This document shows, one piece after another, positions 44,264 through 58,200 of a DNA stretch of 64,000 nucleotides (its first letter is position 1; every line of letters begins with the position of its first letter). The position numbers and the translations under genes are program-made. This stretch comes from Alectoria sarmentosa (lineage: Eukaryota > Ascomycota > Lecanoromycetes > Lecanorales > Parmeliaceae). The stretch lies in NCBI GenBank assembly GCA_009733775.1, contig WOGZ01000051.1, positions 86,265 to 150,264 on the forward strand, in the 5' to 3' direction. The notes below the pieces were generated by a model. It did not search any database, was not told where the DNA came from, and was given only the letters and a program-made list of their open reading frames with translations.

Positions 44264-45923
44264 ATGAGCTCGAAGAAGAGTAATACCATGGATCCAGCCT
44301 TGAAAAGCGGCCCGGACAGCATTCATTGCCACGATCATGCGGACCATACGCAACCCGCTGATCCAGGGACAGGTCTTCAAGATGTGAAATTTGATTCTGA
44401 GCATGGAAATGGAGAAGGGTTACCACTGGAGCCCTTTGATTATCGTGGGTGGCGCAATCTTGTTCGGAATTTTACGCCCTCGTAAGAAATGCCCGTCTAT
44501 AACGATCACGGGCCATTGACCTTCGCAGTTGGTTCTCGGTTATTATGGGCACTGGTATAGTTTCGATATTACTCCACAACTTGCCATATAATGGAGTATG
44601 GCTCTACTGGTTGTCTATCGTTGTCTTTGCCCTCAATGTCTTTCTCTTCGCGGTCTTCACTTTAGCATCGATACTGAGATACGCACTCTATCCGAAAATC
44701 TGGGGGGTGATGATTCGACATCCAACGCAATCTCTGTTTCTTGGCACTTTCCCAATGGGCCTAGCCACTATCGTCAATATGGTAGTCTTTGTATGCGTGC
44801 CCGCTTGGGGTCATTGGACAATCACTTTTGCCTGGTCATTGTGGTGGATCGACGCTGTCATTGCCGTTGCAATCAGTTTCTACTTACCTTTTGTCCTGTT
44901 AGTTCTCCGAGATGATCCTCAATGGAGAAACATGAATCTACGATCTTGCTGCTAAAGAAGGCTGAACTTGTAGAATGACACTCCACCAGGCCAAGCTTTC
45001 GACCATGACGGCTGCATGGCTGTTGCCAATTGTCAGTACTATCGTTGCTGCCGCATCAGGGGGCGTCGTAGCCGCTGTTCTACCAAACCCTCAACATGCT
45101 TTGTGGACATTGACTGTCAGCTACATCCTATGGGGAATCGGAGTACCTCTGGCGATGTTCACGCTGGTACTGTACTTTCAACGCTTGACAGTGTACAATT
45201 TGCCACCACGAGAAGTCATTGTCTCGGTATTCCTTCCCCTAGGTCCCGTTGGTCAAGGTGAGTGCAATCGGAGGCATTCCTTCCCCCCCAAACGAGACTA
45301 TAATTACGGCTGCAAGACTGGTCCTGGGGGCAAAAGCTCATTGATTGTACCAGAATCTTCTCAATGTTCAATTTTTTCTCCTCTCAGAAAGAACATGCTG
45401 AGTCCGAATTCTTCTATAGGAGCCTATGGAATCATGCAACTCGGCACTGTAGCCATGAAATTATTTCCTACGACAGGAACATTAGTACCTAACGCTGGCG
45501 AAACCTTCTATGTTGTGGGGGTCCTTGTCGCTTTGGTCATGTGGGGATTTGGCCTAGTGTGGTTCTTCTTCGCTCTTGCGTCAATCGCTCGATCCAGGTT
45601 TCCATTCAACATGGGGTGGTGGGGGTTCACCTTTCCAATCGGTGTCTATACGTTGGCTACCAATCAGCTTGGGAAAGAGATCCCTTCGAAGGTCTTCTCA
45701 GTCCTTGGAACCGTAAGTATTTATCTGTAGGTCAAGGCACGCTAGTCATCTGCAAAGCTTACTGGTTTGCTACCAGATATTATCGATCGCCGTTATCATA
45801 CTTTGGATCATTGTAGCATTGAGAACCCTTCGGCACTCTTTGACGGGAGAATTATTCTTCGCACCTTGTTTGCAAGACTTGAGGAGAAGCGAAGAAGCTC
45901 CTGAAGACGAGAGGCATGCATGA
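44264..45923 (+). CDS. SSU1-type plasma-membrane sulfite efflux pump (TDT family)
   Basis: Predicted 436 aa from five exons: 44264-44481, 44529-44897, 44974-45257, 45420-45712 and 45777-45923. All frames join. After a polar N-terminus of about 70 residues come roughly ten hydrophobic helices. Family landmarks are FTPSWFSVIMGTGIVSILLHNLPY at the first helix, LFLGTFPMGLATIVNM, SLWWIDAVIAVAI, MTAAWLLPIVSTIVAAASGG, FLPLGPVGQG then AYGIMQLG, and WWGFTFPIGVYTLATNQLGKE. These are diagnostic of the TDT family (Ssu1/Mae1/TehA). The closeness to Ssu1 (MGTGIVS.LL, MTAAWLLPIV) suggests sulfite export rather than malate transport. Fungi that grow on keratin or cysteine-rich substrates use Ssu1 to detoxify sulfite. 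The gene lies 240 bp from the ClC gene in divergent orientation. Confidence 0.92.
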
Positions 45924-46221
45924 AATGTCCGGACGAGGGGTCTGTGCAGGGATAATCCTTATTTATCGTATGTAAATGCACGTTCTTAGTCTCGTGAGTA
46001 ATTCACATGGAACAGCATGTCATGATTTTACTGTAAACAATCCAATCTTTGAAAATAATTAGAGTAGATGAGTAGCACCACAGCATAGTCGGGCTGGGAA
46101 AAGCAAACTTTCTGCGGCTGTTGGCTAGGGTTAGGGCTCGGCCGTAACTCGGCTAAATCGCGGAATTTTAAACATTTCCTTCTTAGCTGCAACCCCTCAG
46201 GCCATACATCTTCATGGCGAG
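45924..46221. promoter_or_regulatory. Short intergenic region with the MDN1 promoter
   Basis: Less than 300 bp separates the SSU1-type gene from the midasin start. The sequence near 46130-46160 carries GGGTTAGGGCTCGGCCGTAA. That GC-rich/T-rich pattern is common upstream of fungal ribosome-biogenesis genes, but I cannot assign a factor. Confidence 0.3.
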
Positions 46222-49200
46222 ATGGATCTCTCTTGGGAGTCTAAGCAATTGCTATCAGAACAGCAAGCTGTCCTGAAATTACCTGAAGAGATACTGGTTG
46301 TTCTACGGGAAGGCAGCAACGTGCGATATCTCGAAACTTTGTCAGCACTTGCCCTCGATCCTGCGCACACGACCACAATCTTTGCCACTCATGAGCCAGC
46401 TTTTGTCGAAATATGCAGCAGATGGCTGGCAGCATCAGATACCGACAGTCTTTCGGCCCTGGCAGCCCTGGCACGAGTACTCCCATGCGCGCCCCACACA
46501 TCTGTATACGCAAAGACCCTGTTGAAACAGACAACGCTTGGAACACTGGCGGCTTTGACATCTCGGAAGGGGACCGCACTACAAGAAATACCCGAGGGAC
46601 TGTTGCATACACTCCTACTTGCGCTTTGTCGCCTTTTGATCTTCGACAACGAGGAGTTTGCTGAGACTGTTACGCCTGTACAGCTCCAAGTGCTGCTGAG
46701 GCACGACAACCTATCTATCAGATATCTAGCGATCAGGGTCCTTTGCTTGTATCTACACGCTTCAGATGCAGCCCTGGTATCCATGGTCAAATCGTATGTT
46801 GGAGAAGATGAGATACCAGGTGTATGGGAGGACAAGATCATTGACTACACATTCTTCAGCTTATGGGAAGACAAAAGGCTGCATGATATAAGTCAAAGGG
46901 TTCAGGAGACCCGAGCTGCACGGATTGCGCAAGGAGGAGGCGTGAAGGGGTTGGCAATTCAAAGACGCATCAATTCTGTGGACTTTTCGAGGATGACATC
47001 GTGCCTTGCTGGTGTATTGGTGCCCAGATTCGAAGAAATGAGTCCTCCTACGTCTTCGCTTGTCATGACAGAGACCGTCACCAAGAACATTCGTGCCCTC
47101 GCGGAGGGTCTCAATGACTCAAGGCCAGTATTAATAACCGGCTCTTCTGGCGCGGGCAAGACTTCCCTGATCAGAAGTGTGGCACGAGAGCTTGGGAAAA
47201 GCTCATCAATGGTCACTCTGCATCTCAACGAGCAGACCGATATAAAGCTGCTAATCGGCATGTACACCAATGCCAAGACACCTGGTTCTTTCAGCTGGCG
47301 CCCCGGTGTTTTGACAACCGCAGTAATTGAGGGCCGATGGGTGGTTATTGAAGATCTAAACCGAGCACCTATGGAGACCATCAGTAGCTTGCTGCCATTA
47401 ATTGAACGACGAGAGCTCTTGATCCCCAACTGGGGAGAAAGTATCCGGGCTGCTCCGGGGTTCAAGCTTATTGCCACTGTGCGCTCAGCACCGAATATCC
47501 ATGGCGAGGAGGTCATACCTATAGCTAAAATGATTGGCGTGCGACATTGGGTACAAGTCCCGTTCGAAACACCTTCACAAGAGGAGCTTGCTGAGATTGC
47601 CAAAACTCGGTTTCCTATCCTTCGCGCCTACATTCCACGCTTCATGAATGTATATAGCAATGTAAAAGCCCACTTATCTTCAGATATCTCCATATCAGCT
47701 GTACATCCTAGTATCTCAAGACCGCTTGGGCCTCAAGATCTTCTAAGATGGTGCGGAAGAGCCGAGAAGCTCCTCCTCGCGGCTGGCATCAGTTCAGACC
47801 AGGAACCTGTCACTGATGCAGTGAATGATCATATCTTTCTAGAAGCTGTTGATTGCTTTGTTGGAGCGTTCCCATCGGGGTCTTTTAAAAATCACAGTGT
47901 GACTGTTGTCGCGCAAGGACTACACTTACCTGCAGAGCGAGTGAGATACTGCTTGGAATCTCGAAAGCCGCAATATGAGGGCAACGGGACCTTACTTCAG
48001 ATCGGTCGTACCAGCCTACCCAAACGACGACGGCCGCATGGTGCAAAGTCGTCAGGATCACGAATAGATACCAGTCCCTTCGCGACCACCGATCATGTCC
48101 TTCGGATACTCGAGTCTGTTGCTGTCGCGGTCAGGCAAGCAGAACCATGCTTGTTGGTTGGCGAAACAGGCACAGGCAAGACTACCATTATACAACGACT
48201 TGCTGATTCACTGGACCAGAAGTTGACTGTCGTGAATCTGTCACAGCAAAGTGAAGTGGGAGATCTTCTTGGTGGATACAAGCCAGTCAACATGAGAGCT
48301 CTTGCTGTTCCAATGAGAGAAGAATTTGACGAATTGTTGGAGCTGACGTTCTCCTCAAAACGAAACCAGCATTACATCGATACTCTCGGTAAATCGATAG
48401 CAAAAGGTCGATGGGAGCGCGCATTGACCCTCTGGCAAGAAGCGTTGCGCGTGATCGAGACGAGGCTTAAGCACACTGATCTGCAATCCGTCCCCAGTAA
48501 CCTAGAGCCTTATGCCAAAAAGAGAAAGCTGCAGTCTCCCAAGATCCAGAAATTGAAAAGCAGATGGGACAAGTTTGCCTCGGAAGTCCAGACTTTCCAG
48601 ATGCACCTAGCCAGCGGCTCTAGAGGATTCGCCTTTTCTTTTGTAGAGGGCAACTTAGTCAAAGCAGCAAGAAATGGGGAATGGGTCCTCCTGGACGAGA
48701 TAAACCTTGCATCGCCAGATACCTTAGAAAGCCTGGCAGACCTATTTTCTGATACAACCGACGACGGCCCCTCCATACTCTTGACAGACACCGGAGATGC
48801 TGAGAGGGTCCACGCGCAGAAAGATTTTCGAATATTTGGCGCAATGAATCCTGCCACGGACGTCGGCAAACGCGACCTGCCTAGGAGCCTCCGCTCCAAA
48901 TTTACTGAGATCTTTGTCGAAGCTCCAGACAAGAACCTTGAAAACCTTGTCCCGGTCGTCAAGGCCTATCTTGGCACCCATAACCACGTAGACTTACGCG
49001 CTGCCACTGATGTGGCACAACTATACCTCGAGATCAGAAAGCTTGCCGATGAAAATCGCCTTGTCGATGGTGCAAACCAGAAGCCCCACTTCAGTCTCCG
49101 GACTCTGACGAGGACATTGACTTATGCCTTGGACATTGCACCAATGTATGGACTGCGCAGGGCTTTGTTCGAAGGCTTCTCCATGAGCTTCCTCACCCTG

Positions 49201-52200
49201 CTTAACACAAAATCGGAGATGCTCTTGCAACCACTGATAGACAAACAAATCCTCGAGGCCCAGAAAAACAGCCGGGCCTCTCTTCACCAGACCCCACGTT
49301 TGCCGCAAGATGGTAAGCGATATGTTCAATTTAGGCACTACTGGATAGCTCAAGGCGCCGCTATGGTCGAAGAGGAGGCCCATTACATCATAACGCCTTT
49401 CATCGAGCGCAATTTACTGAATCTAGTGCGCGCTACATCAACCCGGCGTTATCCTGTCTTGCTTCAAGGTCCTACGTCTTCTGGTAAAACAAGTATGATT
49501 GAGTATCTTGCTCGAATATCTGGCAACAAATTTGTCAGGATCAATAACCATGAGCACACTGATCTTCAAGAATATCTTGGCACTTACGTCTCGGGTCCAG
49601 ATGGTCGTCTTCAGTATCAAGAAGGTGTATTAGTCCATGCTCTCCGAGAAGGACATTGGGTTGTTCTGGATGAGTTGAATTTGGCTCCAAACGATGTGCT
49701 CGAGGCTCTCAATCGCCTGCTCGATGACAACAGAGAGCTCTTGATCCCTGAAACTCAGCAGGTGGTACGGCCACACGAGAATTTTATGCTGTTTGCTACG
49801 CAAAATCCACCTGGGATGTATGGCGGGCGTAAAGCTTTGTCTCGAGCGTTTCGTAATCGTTTTCTAGAATTACACTTTGGTGACATTCCAGATGACGAGC
49901 TTGAGACTATTCTTCGTGAAAGAAGTCAAATAGCACCATCTTTTTGCACAAAGATTGTTGCTGTGTACAAAAAGCTATCGATCCTTCGTCAGAGCGAGCG
50001 GCTCTTTGAGCAAAAGAACAGCTTTGCGACTCTGAGAGATCTTTTTCGGTGGGCATTACGTGATGCAGATGATCGCGAGCAGCTTGCAGTAAATGGGTTT
50101 CTCCTGCTGGCTGAGCGAGTCCGAAATCCTGAAGAGCGTGACGCTGTGAAACGCGTCATCGAGGAAGTCATGAAGGTTCGGATCGATGAGACTCAGATCT
50201 ACAGTTTGTATAAGATGGACCGGTCGTTGGACTTGCCGATTTCATCCCCTCGAGATATTGTTTGGACAAAGTCTATGCGACGCCTTTATGTGTTGGTCAC
50301 GGAAGCTCTAAGAAACGATGAGCCTGTCCTTCTCGTCGGAGAAACAGGATCCGGCAAGACTACCATATGCCAAGTGATTGCAGACATCGTCAACACCCAG
50401 CTGCACATTATCAACGCGCACCAGAACATGGAGACGGGCGACGTGATTGGTACCCAACGGCCAATCAGGAACAGGACTCTAGCTGAAGCGCAGCTTTCTC
50501 AAGAACTAATCGCTGCCTTGAAAAGCTGTGATGCTTTAGACAATGAGATTGAATACGATATTTCCACCCTAGAGAGTGCGTACGAAACATTGCAGCGTCA
50601 AAAGCCTGCAAAACTGTCCAATGAGACTCGCCACCGCATTGAGCAGACCAGAACCAGGGTAAATGCCTTGTTCGAATGGGCAGATGGTACTCTTGTTCAT
50701 GCCATGGAGAATGGCCAGCATTTTCTGCTAGACGAGATATCCCTTGCCGATGACTCGGTCCTCGAGCGCTTGAATAGCGTCCTCGAACCTGCTCGTACCT
50801 TGTTCCTTGCAGAGAAAGGCTCGAATGATGCACTTTTGAAGGCAGTTCCGGGTTTTCAATTCCTTGCAACTATGAACCCTGGCGGTGACTATGGTAAGCG
50901 AGAATTATCTCCGGCCCTGCGAAACCGGTTCACAGAGATCTGGGTCCCGCATGCATCAGAAAAGGGCGAGATGCTGGAGATGGCGCAAGCCAAGCTTATA
51001 AGGCCGCTAATTGACTTCTCACAGCCCATGATCGAATTTGCGGCATGGTATGCCGCGACATACAATGCTGCCGCACCACACATCTCGATTCGAGACTTGC
51101 TCTCCTGGATTGATTTTGCCAATACCTTTTACGTATCTGAACCGTATCCTGCGCTACTCCACGGAGCCGCCATGGTATATATTGACGGCCTGGGTGCTAA
51201 TCCAGCTTCTAAGATGTCCATCGTAGAGACCGCCGTGTCGCAGGAGCGTCAGGCCTGCCTTTTGAGACTCGATGGGCTATTCGGCCATGGCTTGTCGTCT
51301 TCATACGGCGAGGCCTACCAGCTTTTTATCACGAGAGAAAAGTTCGCTATTGGCCCTTTCAGCCTTCGAAAATCATCAGCCGTGAGACCAGATCAGAAGT
51401 ATAGTCTGCGGGCGCCAACGGTCATGGCTAACGCCATGAAGATCATGCGTGCTCTACAACTCCGAAAGCCTGTACTCCTTGAGGGAAGTCCAGGGGTTGG
51501 AAAAACAACGTTGGTTGCAGCTCTTGCCCACTCCATTGGGATGCCCCTCACACGGATCAATCTATCAGATCAAACCGATTTGATGGATCTCTTTGGCTCT
51601 GATGTTCCTGTTGAAGGTGAAGAGGCTGGCCATTTCGGCTGGCGTGATGCTCCATTCCTTCGAGCCATGCGGAAGGGCGAATGGGTCCTCTTGGATGAGA
51701 TGAACTTAGCTTCGCAAACTGTGCTTGAGGGCCTCAACGCGTGTCTCGACCATCGAGGTCAAGCCTACATCTCCGAACTTGACCAGACTTTCGAAAGGCA
51801 TCCCGATTTCGTCGTTTTCGCCGCTCAAAATCCGCATCATCAGGGTGGTGGGAGAAAGGGCCTACCTGCTTCGTTCATTAATCGTTTTACGGTAGTATAT
51901 GCCGAAACACTTACATTAAAGGACCTAATGGTCATTTCAAGAGAGATCTTTCCTGACTTCCCTGTCCTTGAAACTCAGAAGCTACTGCAATGCGTTACCG
52001 CTTTGAGTCAGCTTCTTCAGCAGAACCGCCGAGTTGGAGCACATGGCGGTCCGTGGGAGATCAATCTCCGTGATATTTTACGTTGGCTACATTTACTGAC
52101 CTCTCAAAATGGACTGATGTCAACCGCAGGTCCTGCCTACTACCAGCCATTATTATTTTTACAACGTTTCAGGGCGCCTGACGATGTGATCGCTGTGGCG

Positions 52201-55200
52201 AAGCTACTGCAACAGTATTTTCCTAAGACTGAGTCTCAAAGCTATTTCCATGGCAAAAGTGACACTACAATCGAAGTTGGCCTCGGCGTTCTGCCTCGAG
52301 ACAATCTATCGCAAGTAATCTCGAGTCGCCATCTGAGGACAGCACAATGTTGTGTATCAATTACAGAATCTGTAATGATTTGCATCCAGAACAACTGGCC
52401 TTGCTTGTTAGTTGGACCCCCGGGATCAGGCAAGACCAATTTGATCGTCCAATTGGCAAGCTCTGTCGGAGCTGAAGTGGTAGATCTCTCCCTCAATCCA
52501 GATATGGATACCATGGACTTAGTAGGAGGGTACGAGCAATTGAACCCCGAACGCGACGTCGCTGGGTTTGTGAAACGACTGCGAGACTACACCCAAAGAG
52601 CACTCATCGAACAGCTGGTCTCCAATGTCGATCTAAGCAAAAGCTTGATTAGCGTAGAGGAAAAGCTCAGAGGTGCTACAACTGTTTTATCCGAGATCGT
52701 CCAGCTAATCCGAGATGTCGCACTGGAGTACCCTTTGTCAAGGTACACTGACTTCTTACGCGAGTCCGAGGGTCTTACGCGACTCGCTGTTATTGATGAC
52801 CGTGCTCGCTTTGAATGGGTAGACGGCATCCTCGTCAAAGCCGTGAAGCAAGGCAGATGGCTTGTTCTTGACAATGCTAATCTGTGCAGTCCTGCCATTC
52901 TCGACAGACTGAACTCACTGCTGGAGCCGAATGGCTTTCTAAGCATTAATGAGCATCGCAAACCAGATGGCAGTGCTCAGGTCGTGAAACCTCATCCACG
53001 TTTTCGATTGTTCATGACAATGGATCCGCACCATGGCGAGCTTTCACGGGCCATGCGAAACAGGTCCATTGAACTGTTCATGCCTGCTATTTCATTTTCT
53101 CCTGCTATCAACGTCTTGGGTTCGGGCTCCGAACCCACTGTCTCACGTTTCGAAACATTTCAAGCAATTGCTTGGAACAACCTTGACGAATTTCGCTTCA
53201 AAGATGTACTGGCAATATGTTTCGACCATCTTGCATTTTCTGATTTACGTCTCAATCTTCGCTGGCGGACACAGATTATCAAAGGGTTGAGCAATTTTTC
53301 GCCCTCAAAGCAAGCATGGTTTTCATCTGTGGCCGATGTCTTCAAAAATATGTCGGAAGTCGATGGGTCCATCATGATTGGCATACGTGATGCATATAAC
53401 AAAATTGCCGATCGTCTGGCCCTTGCACCAGAGTTTAGTTCTATGCAGGTCAGTCTGCGGCGTCTCAAGAGATGGATTCAATGTACTGATAGCGATCAAT
53501 GTTTCGATAGACAATCCATCCGTTCAACAACCCGATCCTACTCTCTCATAAAGCTTGTGATGCAAGTTCAAATAGTCTTTACTGGTACGGTCAAGCTTTC
53601 GAACTGCTGGTAGATATCTATCGCTTCGGCAAAAGGCTAGAACGATCGCTTGCCTCAACTAGCTCAAGAAAATTTAGGAAAGTCTCCACGCAACCTCTGG
53701 TACCATTTCTGCAGGATATGGGATCTTTTCTGCGAAATCTCGTCGACGGCAGGCCAGTAGACTCTAGAACCGAGCAAGTTCGTGCATTCTACTACTGTCA
53801 AAGGGTACAAAGCTGATAGTCAGTCAGGACCTCTTGCTCTTCGCTGATGAAGTTTTATCATATCTCTTGGACGTCCTTGATCTCTCACACTCCTCCAAGT
53901 TTGATGAGGGCACCTTCCAGGTATATCAGACTATAGGAAGGGGTATAGCATCCAGAGCCTGCGCTGGGGGACTACTTGGGAGTCTTAGTGCGAGACTAGC
54001 GTCAGAGCTTGGCTCGAAACTCGATACCTTCAATTTATCCTGGCAACTGCATTCTGGACTTGGTATGGAGCTGCTCTGGAAAACTTTCAGGCCTGTCAGT
54101 GCAAGAAGTCTTGATCAGCTTGAATCAAGCAATCAGGTCAAGGACCTCGCGAACCGTTTTGACGCTCTGAAGTGGTGTTCTGGCACCTCTGTCCAGGAGC
54201 TTTGTAGCCTGCAGAAATCTATCACACGCATTCATAATGGCATCAAATCTGCCTCACCTCGAGACTTCAGATCTCTCGAAGTACGTATACATTCTCTATT
54301 GCCAAGTATGAGTGATTCACTAACGAACCTACAGGATGTCCAGAAAATTCTTGAAGAGCTTGCGGGCCGTTCCGATGTTGTCGAACCCAAGGTATCACCT
54401 TATCTTGAGTCTCAATTCCAGGTGTTATGTCAGTATACCGTTTGCGCAGGGGACCTCGAATCGTTAGAGTCCCATTCCGAGCTTGGTCTATTTGCAGGAA
54501 TATCCACAGCAAGAATGATGAGATTTGGAATAGCCTCAAACGCATGGGAGGCACTGTCCATGATCCCACAAGCCACAGCCATAGGTCTTTCAGACATGGA
54601 ACTGGCCACGGTCCGAAATATCCTGCCAATCTCAATGCTTCATAAGCTGGAAGCTATGAGTGAAGTACCCTTACGGTGTCTAGCATTGCTGCGTGTCGAA
54701 GTTTGCAACATGTCGAAAAGTGTAGCTCACTCCAGCGCAACTATCAGCGGTGAGCCTCTACAAAACTTGAATCGTCTGCTGCTTAGATTGCGAGAAAGGC
54801 TCCACATAGTTGTGGACTCCGAGGCCAGCTTTCCCGATCTTGAGGAGACCAAACGGGCCTTGGACCAGCTCCTGCCTCATGCCCATGAGACATCCGATCA
54901 AAAAGGAGTCGATGAAAGAACTCAGCATCTCCACCGTAGCCTTGAATCAGTTTTCGAACGACAACAGCCTGACGAACTCGTAGCCCTCGGCGAGCGCTAT
55001 AAGGCAATCGCGCAAACTTCAGTCAATTTTATTCAATTTTTCACCGGCTGCTTAATTCTCTATGTGCCAGACCGACCTTGCGATCCAGCCCTGAAGCCTG
55101 TGGTAGAGCGCATACGTCATAGAAGACGCAGGTCTGAATTGGGGAAAAAACTTCAGGCACTTCAAGACTTTGAGCTCGTTTTCTCAGGCCAGAAATCAAG

Positions 55201-58200
55201 TCTTCGCTCCCAACTTGTGGAGAAGAGGATAGCCCAGCTTGGAGCCGAGCCTGAGGTCCCTATGATTTTCCGACCTCAGATCTCCGAGCTGGGTCAATTG
55301 CAAGCGGAGTTCAATAACGTCGTGAAGAATATTGTCTTGAGATCTCCTACTGTTTTGATACTGCAGTCCGTCTTTAGGGGGGACTCAACAAAAATTCGGG
55401 AAGTTGAACTTTTGAGAACGAATATCGCTCAAGTTGTGTCACGATTGTCCCTTGGATATCAAGCTTACGAGGATATCACAAAACCTTTGATTGGCTTCTT
55501 GCAAGGCCTTGACGTTGGGCTCGCACTATCATTGCTTACCGGCGGTCAAAATAATCCGCGTGATCACAGCATGCATCACATGTGTGAGATAATTCCTTTT
55601 CTTGGTGCTGGTCCCCAAGGACTGGCGAAAATGACAGTCGCCCAGCTGGATCTGTACCACTTGCAGAACTTTGACCCGCGCCCGCACTTTCTGAAATACA
55701 CTGGGATGGCATGCAGCGTCAGTAAAGACCTAGGCGAATCCCTTCTACAGACAATGTTTCAAATATTCCACAGCTTCTATCAAGAATGGAAAGAACAGCT
55801 GGGACGAGATCAACAAAGCAGTGCGGCTCAATCATCGCTATACCGGTATCGTGGTGGCGAAGATGAAAGCAATGAAGCTGATGAGCAAGACTTCCACAGT
55901 CTGTTCCCGGATTACAGTCGCCCATACAAACAAGATATTGCGTCAAAGGGACCCAAATACGACGCGAGAGACCACGCTCAACGACTAGCTGGTTTGCAGC
56001 GCGGAATCTTCCGGAGTACGAAAAGTCCATCTGAGCAACTTCTAGACCTTCTCCAAGACGGTTCCCAGGACATCGCCAGCCTTTGGGAAAGAACGACGAA
56101 GACGTGCAACTGTCTAGTGCCAACAGAGAACTTACTCCCAGCACTCGTGCTCAGCATCGATCAGCATAAGGAGCGGCTTCTTGGCCAAGCTAAGGCGCAC
56201 AAGCTTTACAGCTTCTACAGTGACGCAAATCTATCCGAAGCACAAAAATTGATCGTTCTTGTACATAGGACCCAAGCACGATTCCTTGACCTGCAAGAGG
56301 CTTGGCCAGAACATGCAACCCTAGCAGATGTGCTGCGAACATCGTCAGAGTTGCTGGCTTTGCGCCACACTGAGCCGATCGCGAAGATCTTGACTAAGGC
56401 GGAGCAGCTGCATGGCTACATCCATGATTGGCAGGCGGTTGCTAGCAAGCAGTATACTGCAGCTACATTGTACAATCAGCTTACAGATCTACTCGTGAGC
56501 TGGCGCCGATTGGAGCTTTCAACTTGGGCTCGACTTCTTGATATGGAAGACCGAAAATGCAACGAGGATGCTGAATCTTGGTGGTTCATTGCTTATGAGG
56601 TCATCATTGCGGCACCGCTTTCTATGGTCGATGTCGGAGAAGATCTTCAGGTACATGTAGAGCAACTTTTCAGCACACTAGCAGACTTCATGGGAACTAC
56701 TTCTATTGGACAATATGCCCATCGTCTTGGTATGATCAACTGCTTTAGGAGTCACCTCGAAATCCTCGCCAAACATGTTCCATCAATCGGTTTAGTACAC
56801 AGCGCCATTTGCAACTTTCTGAGCTATTACTCTCGCTTCGAAAGTCCTATTCACGAATACCTGCGCAAAGGCCGGCAAAAGCTGGAGAAAGATATGAAGG
56901 AGATCTTGCTGCTTGCCAGCTGGAAGGATACCAATATCAATGCGTTGAGAGATAGCGCGAAGCGATCCCACCACAAGCTTTTCAAAGTAATCCGCAAGTA
57001 TCGGAGCTTGTTGGCCCAGTCTGCTGAGAGCTTTCTTACCCAAGGGGTCTCCTGTGAACATGACATATTCGCAACGTCACAGCGAAAAGATGACACTTTC
57101 GAAGTGACGAAAGTGGATCCACGTGCCATACGGACCTGCAAATCTCACCTTGAAGGCTGGGAATCGAAGCCTACGAGATTCACAAATCCCACCTTGACAG
57201 CTCAGCGTATGTTTGAAATGAGCCAGCTGCCTCCTGCGGCGATCGATAGTGTATCATATTTGGACAGCTTCGGGACCGACCTGGTCGACAGTATTAAGAC
57301 TCTGCAGAAGGAGACGCCCTCTAAAGCTACAAAGGAAAATCACGAAGCTATCAAGCACCTGAAAGCCCGAAAACGAAAGCTTTACGCGGAGACATTGAAA
57401 TCATTACGTCACATGGGCTTTCGTCCTAATCTGAGCGCTGATGCATTGAGCAAGCAATCTTCGCTGTCTGTTGTGTTAACGAATACTCCTGCCCTCACCA
57501 CACAATCTCATCAAATAGCTAGTGCAGAATTTCACCTTCACCAGGTGTTGCACGTTTTTTCAGAAATCAAGGGACGATCCCAAAATCACTCTGAAGATCT
57601 CAGCCACGGTGAAGTTGCTCGGAGCAAGGGCTACCTAGAGAGCATGGTTTCTGTCATGCTTAAGCAGAGGGGCACTCTCGCAGCTACTTTCACTGACCTT
57701 CAAGTGCTTGACAAGACCACCGAAATGATGTATAATCTATGGGCACCTGACGCTTATGTAATGAAGAAACAGGAAGTTGGGCCACAAAATACTGCCAAAG
57801 GAGTGCAATGCGCTCTTAGATGGTTGCCAGTGATCATAGAAGCTGGCTCTGTGATCATCCAAAAGCACGGCCAAGTGGGCGAGATTGACCACTCAACCAT
57901 TTTGACCAGTCTAGGGGGTTGGAAAGACAGGATGGCCACGGTAAATAATGCATTTGACCAGCTTCCCGAGCTGCCTTCCAACCTATTTTCTTCACGACAT
58001 GAGGAAATTCACCGTCTCGCACTAGGACTCCTGGAAGACTTTAAGACCAATTTGCAAAGGTTGATCGAGGACAACCCTGGATTGAGATTTGTGCTCAAGC
58101 ACTTTGCACTATGGACTAGTGCGAACGTTGCCTCGGATATTCTGGAGACGGATGGAGAGCATCCCACCAGTCTCGTGGATCTGGACAAAAGCGTTTCCGA

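Noticed and set aside
53805..53827. A 23-bp intron (GTACAA..GTCAG) in midasin
   Set aside because: Too short to splice; an upstream donor at 53778 gives a 50-bp intron in phase.
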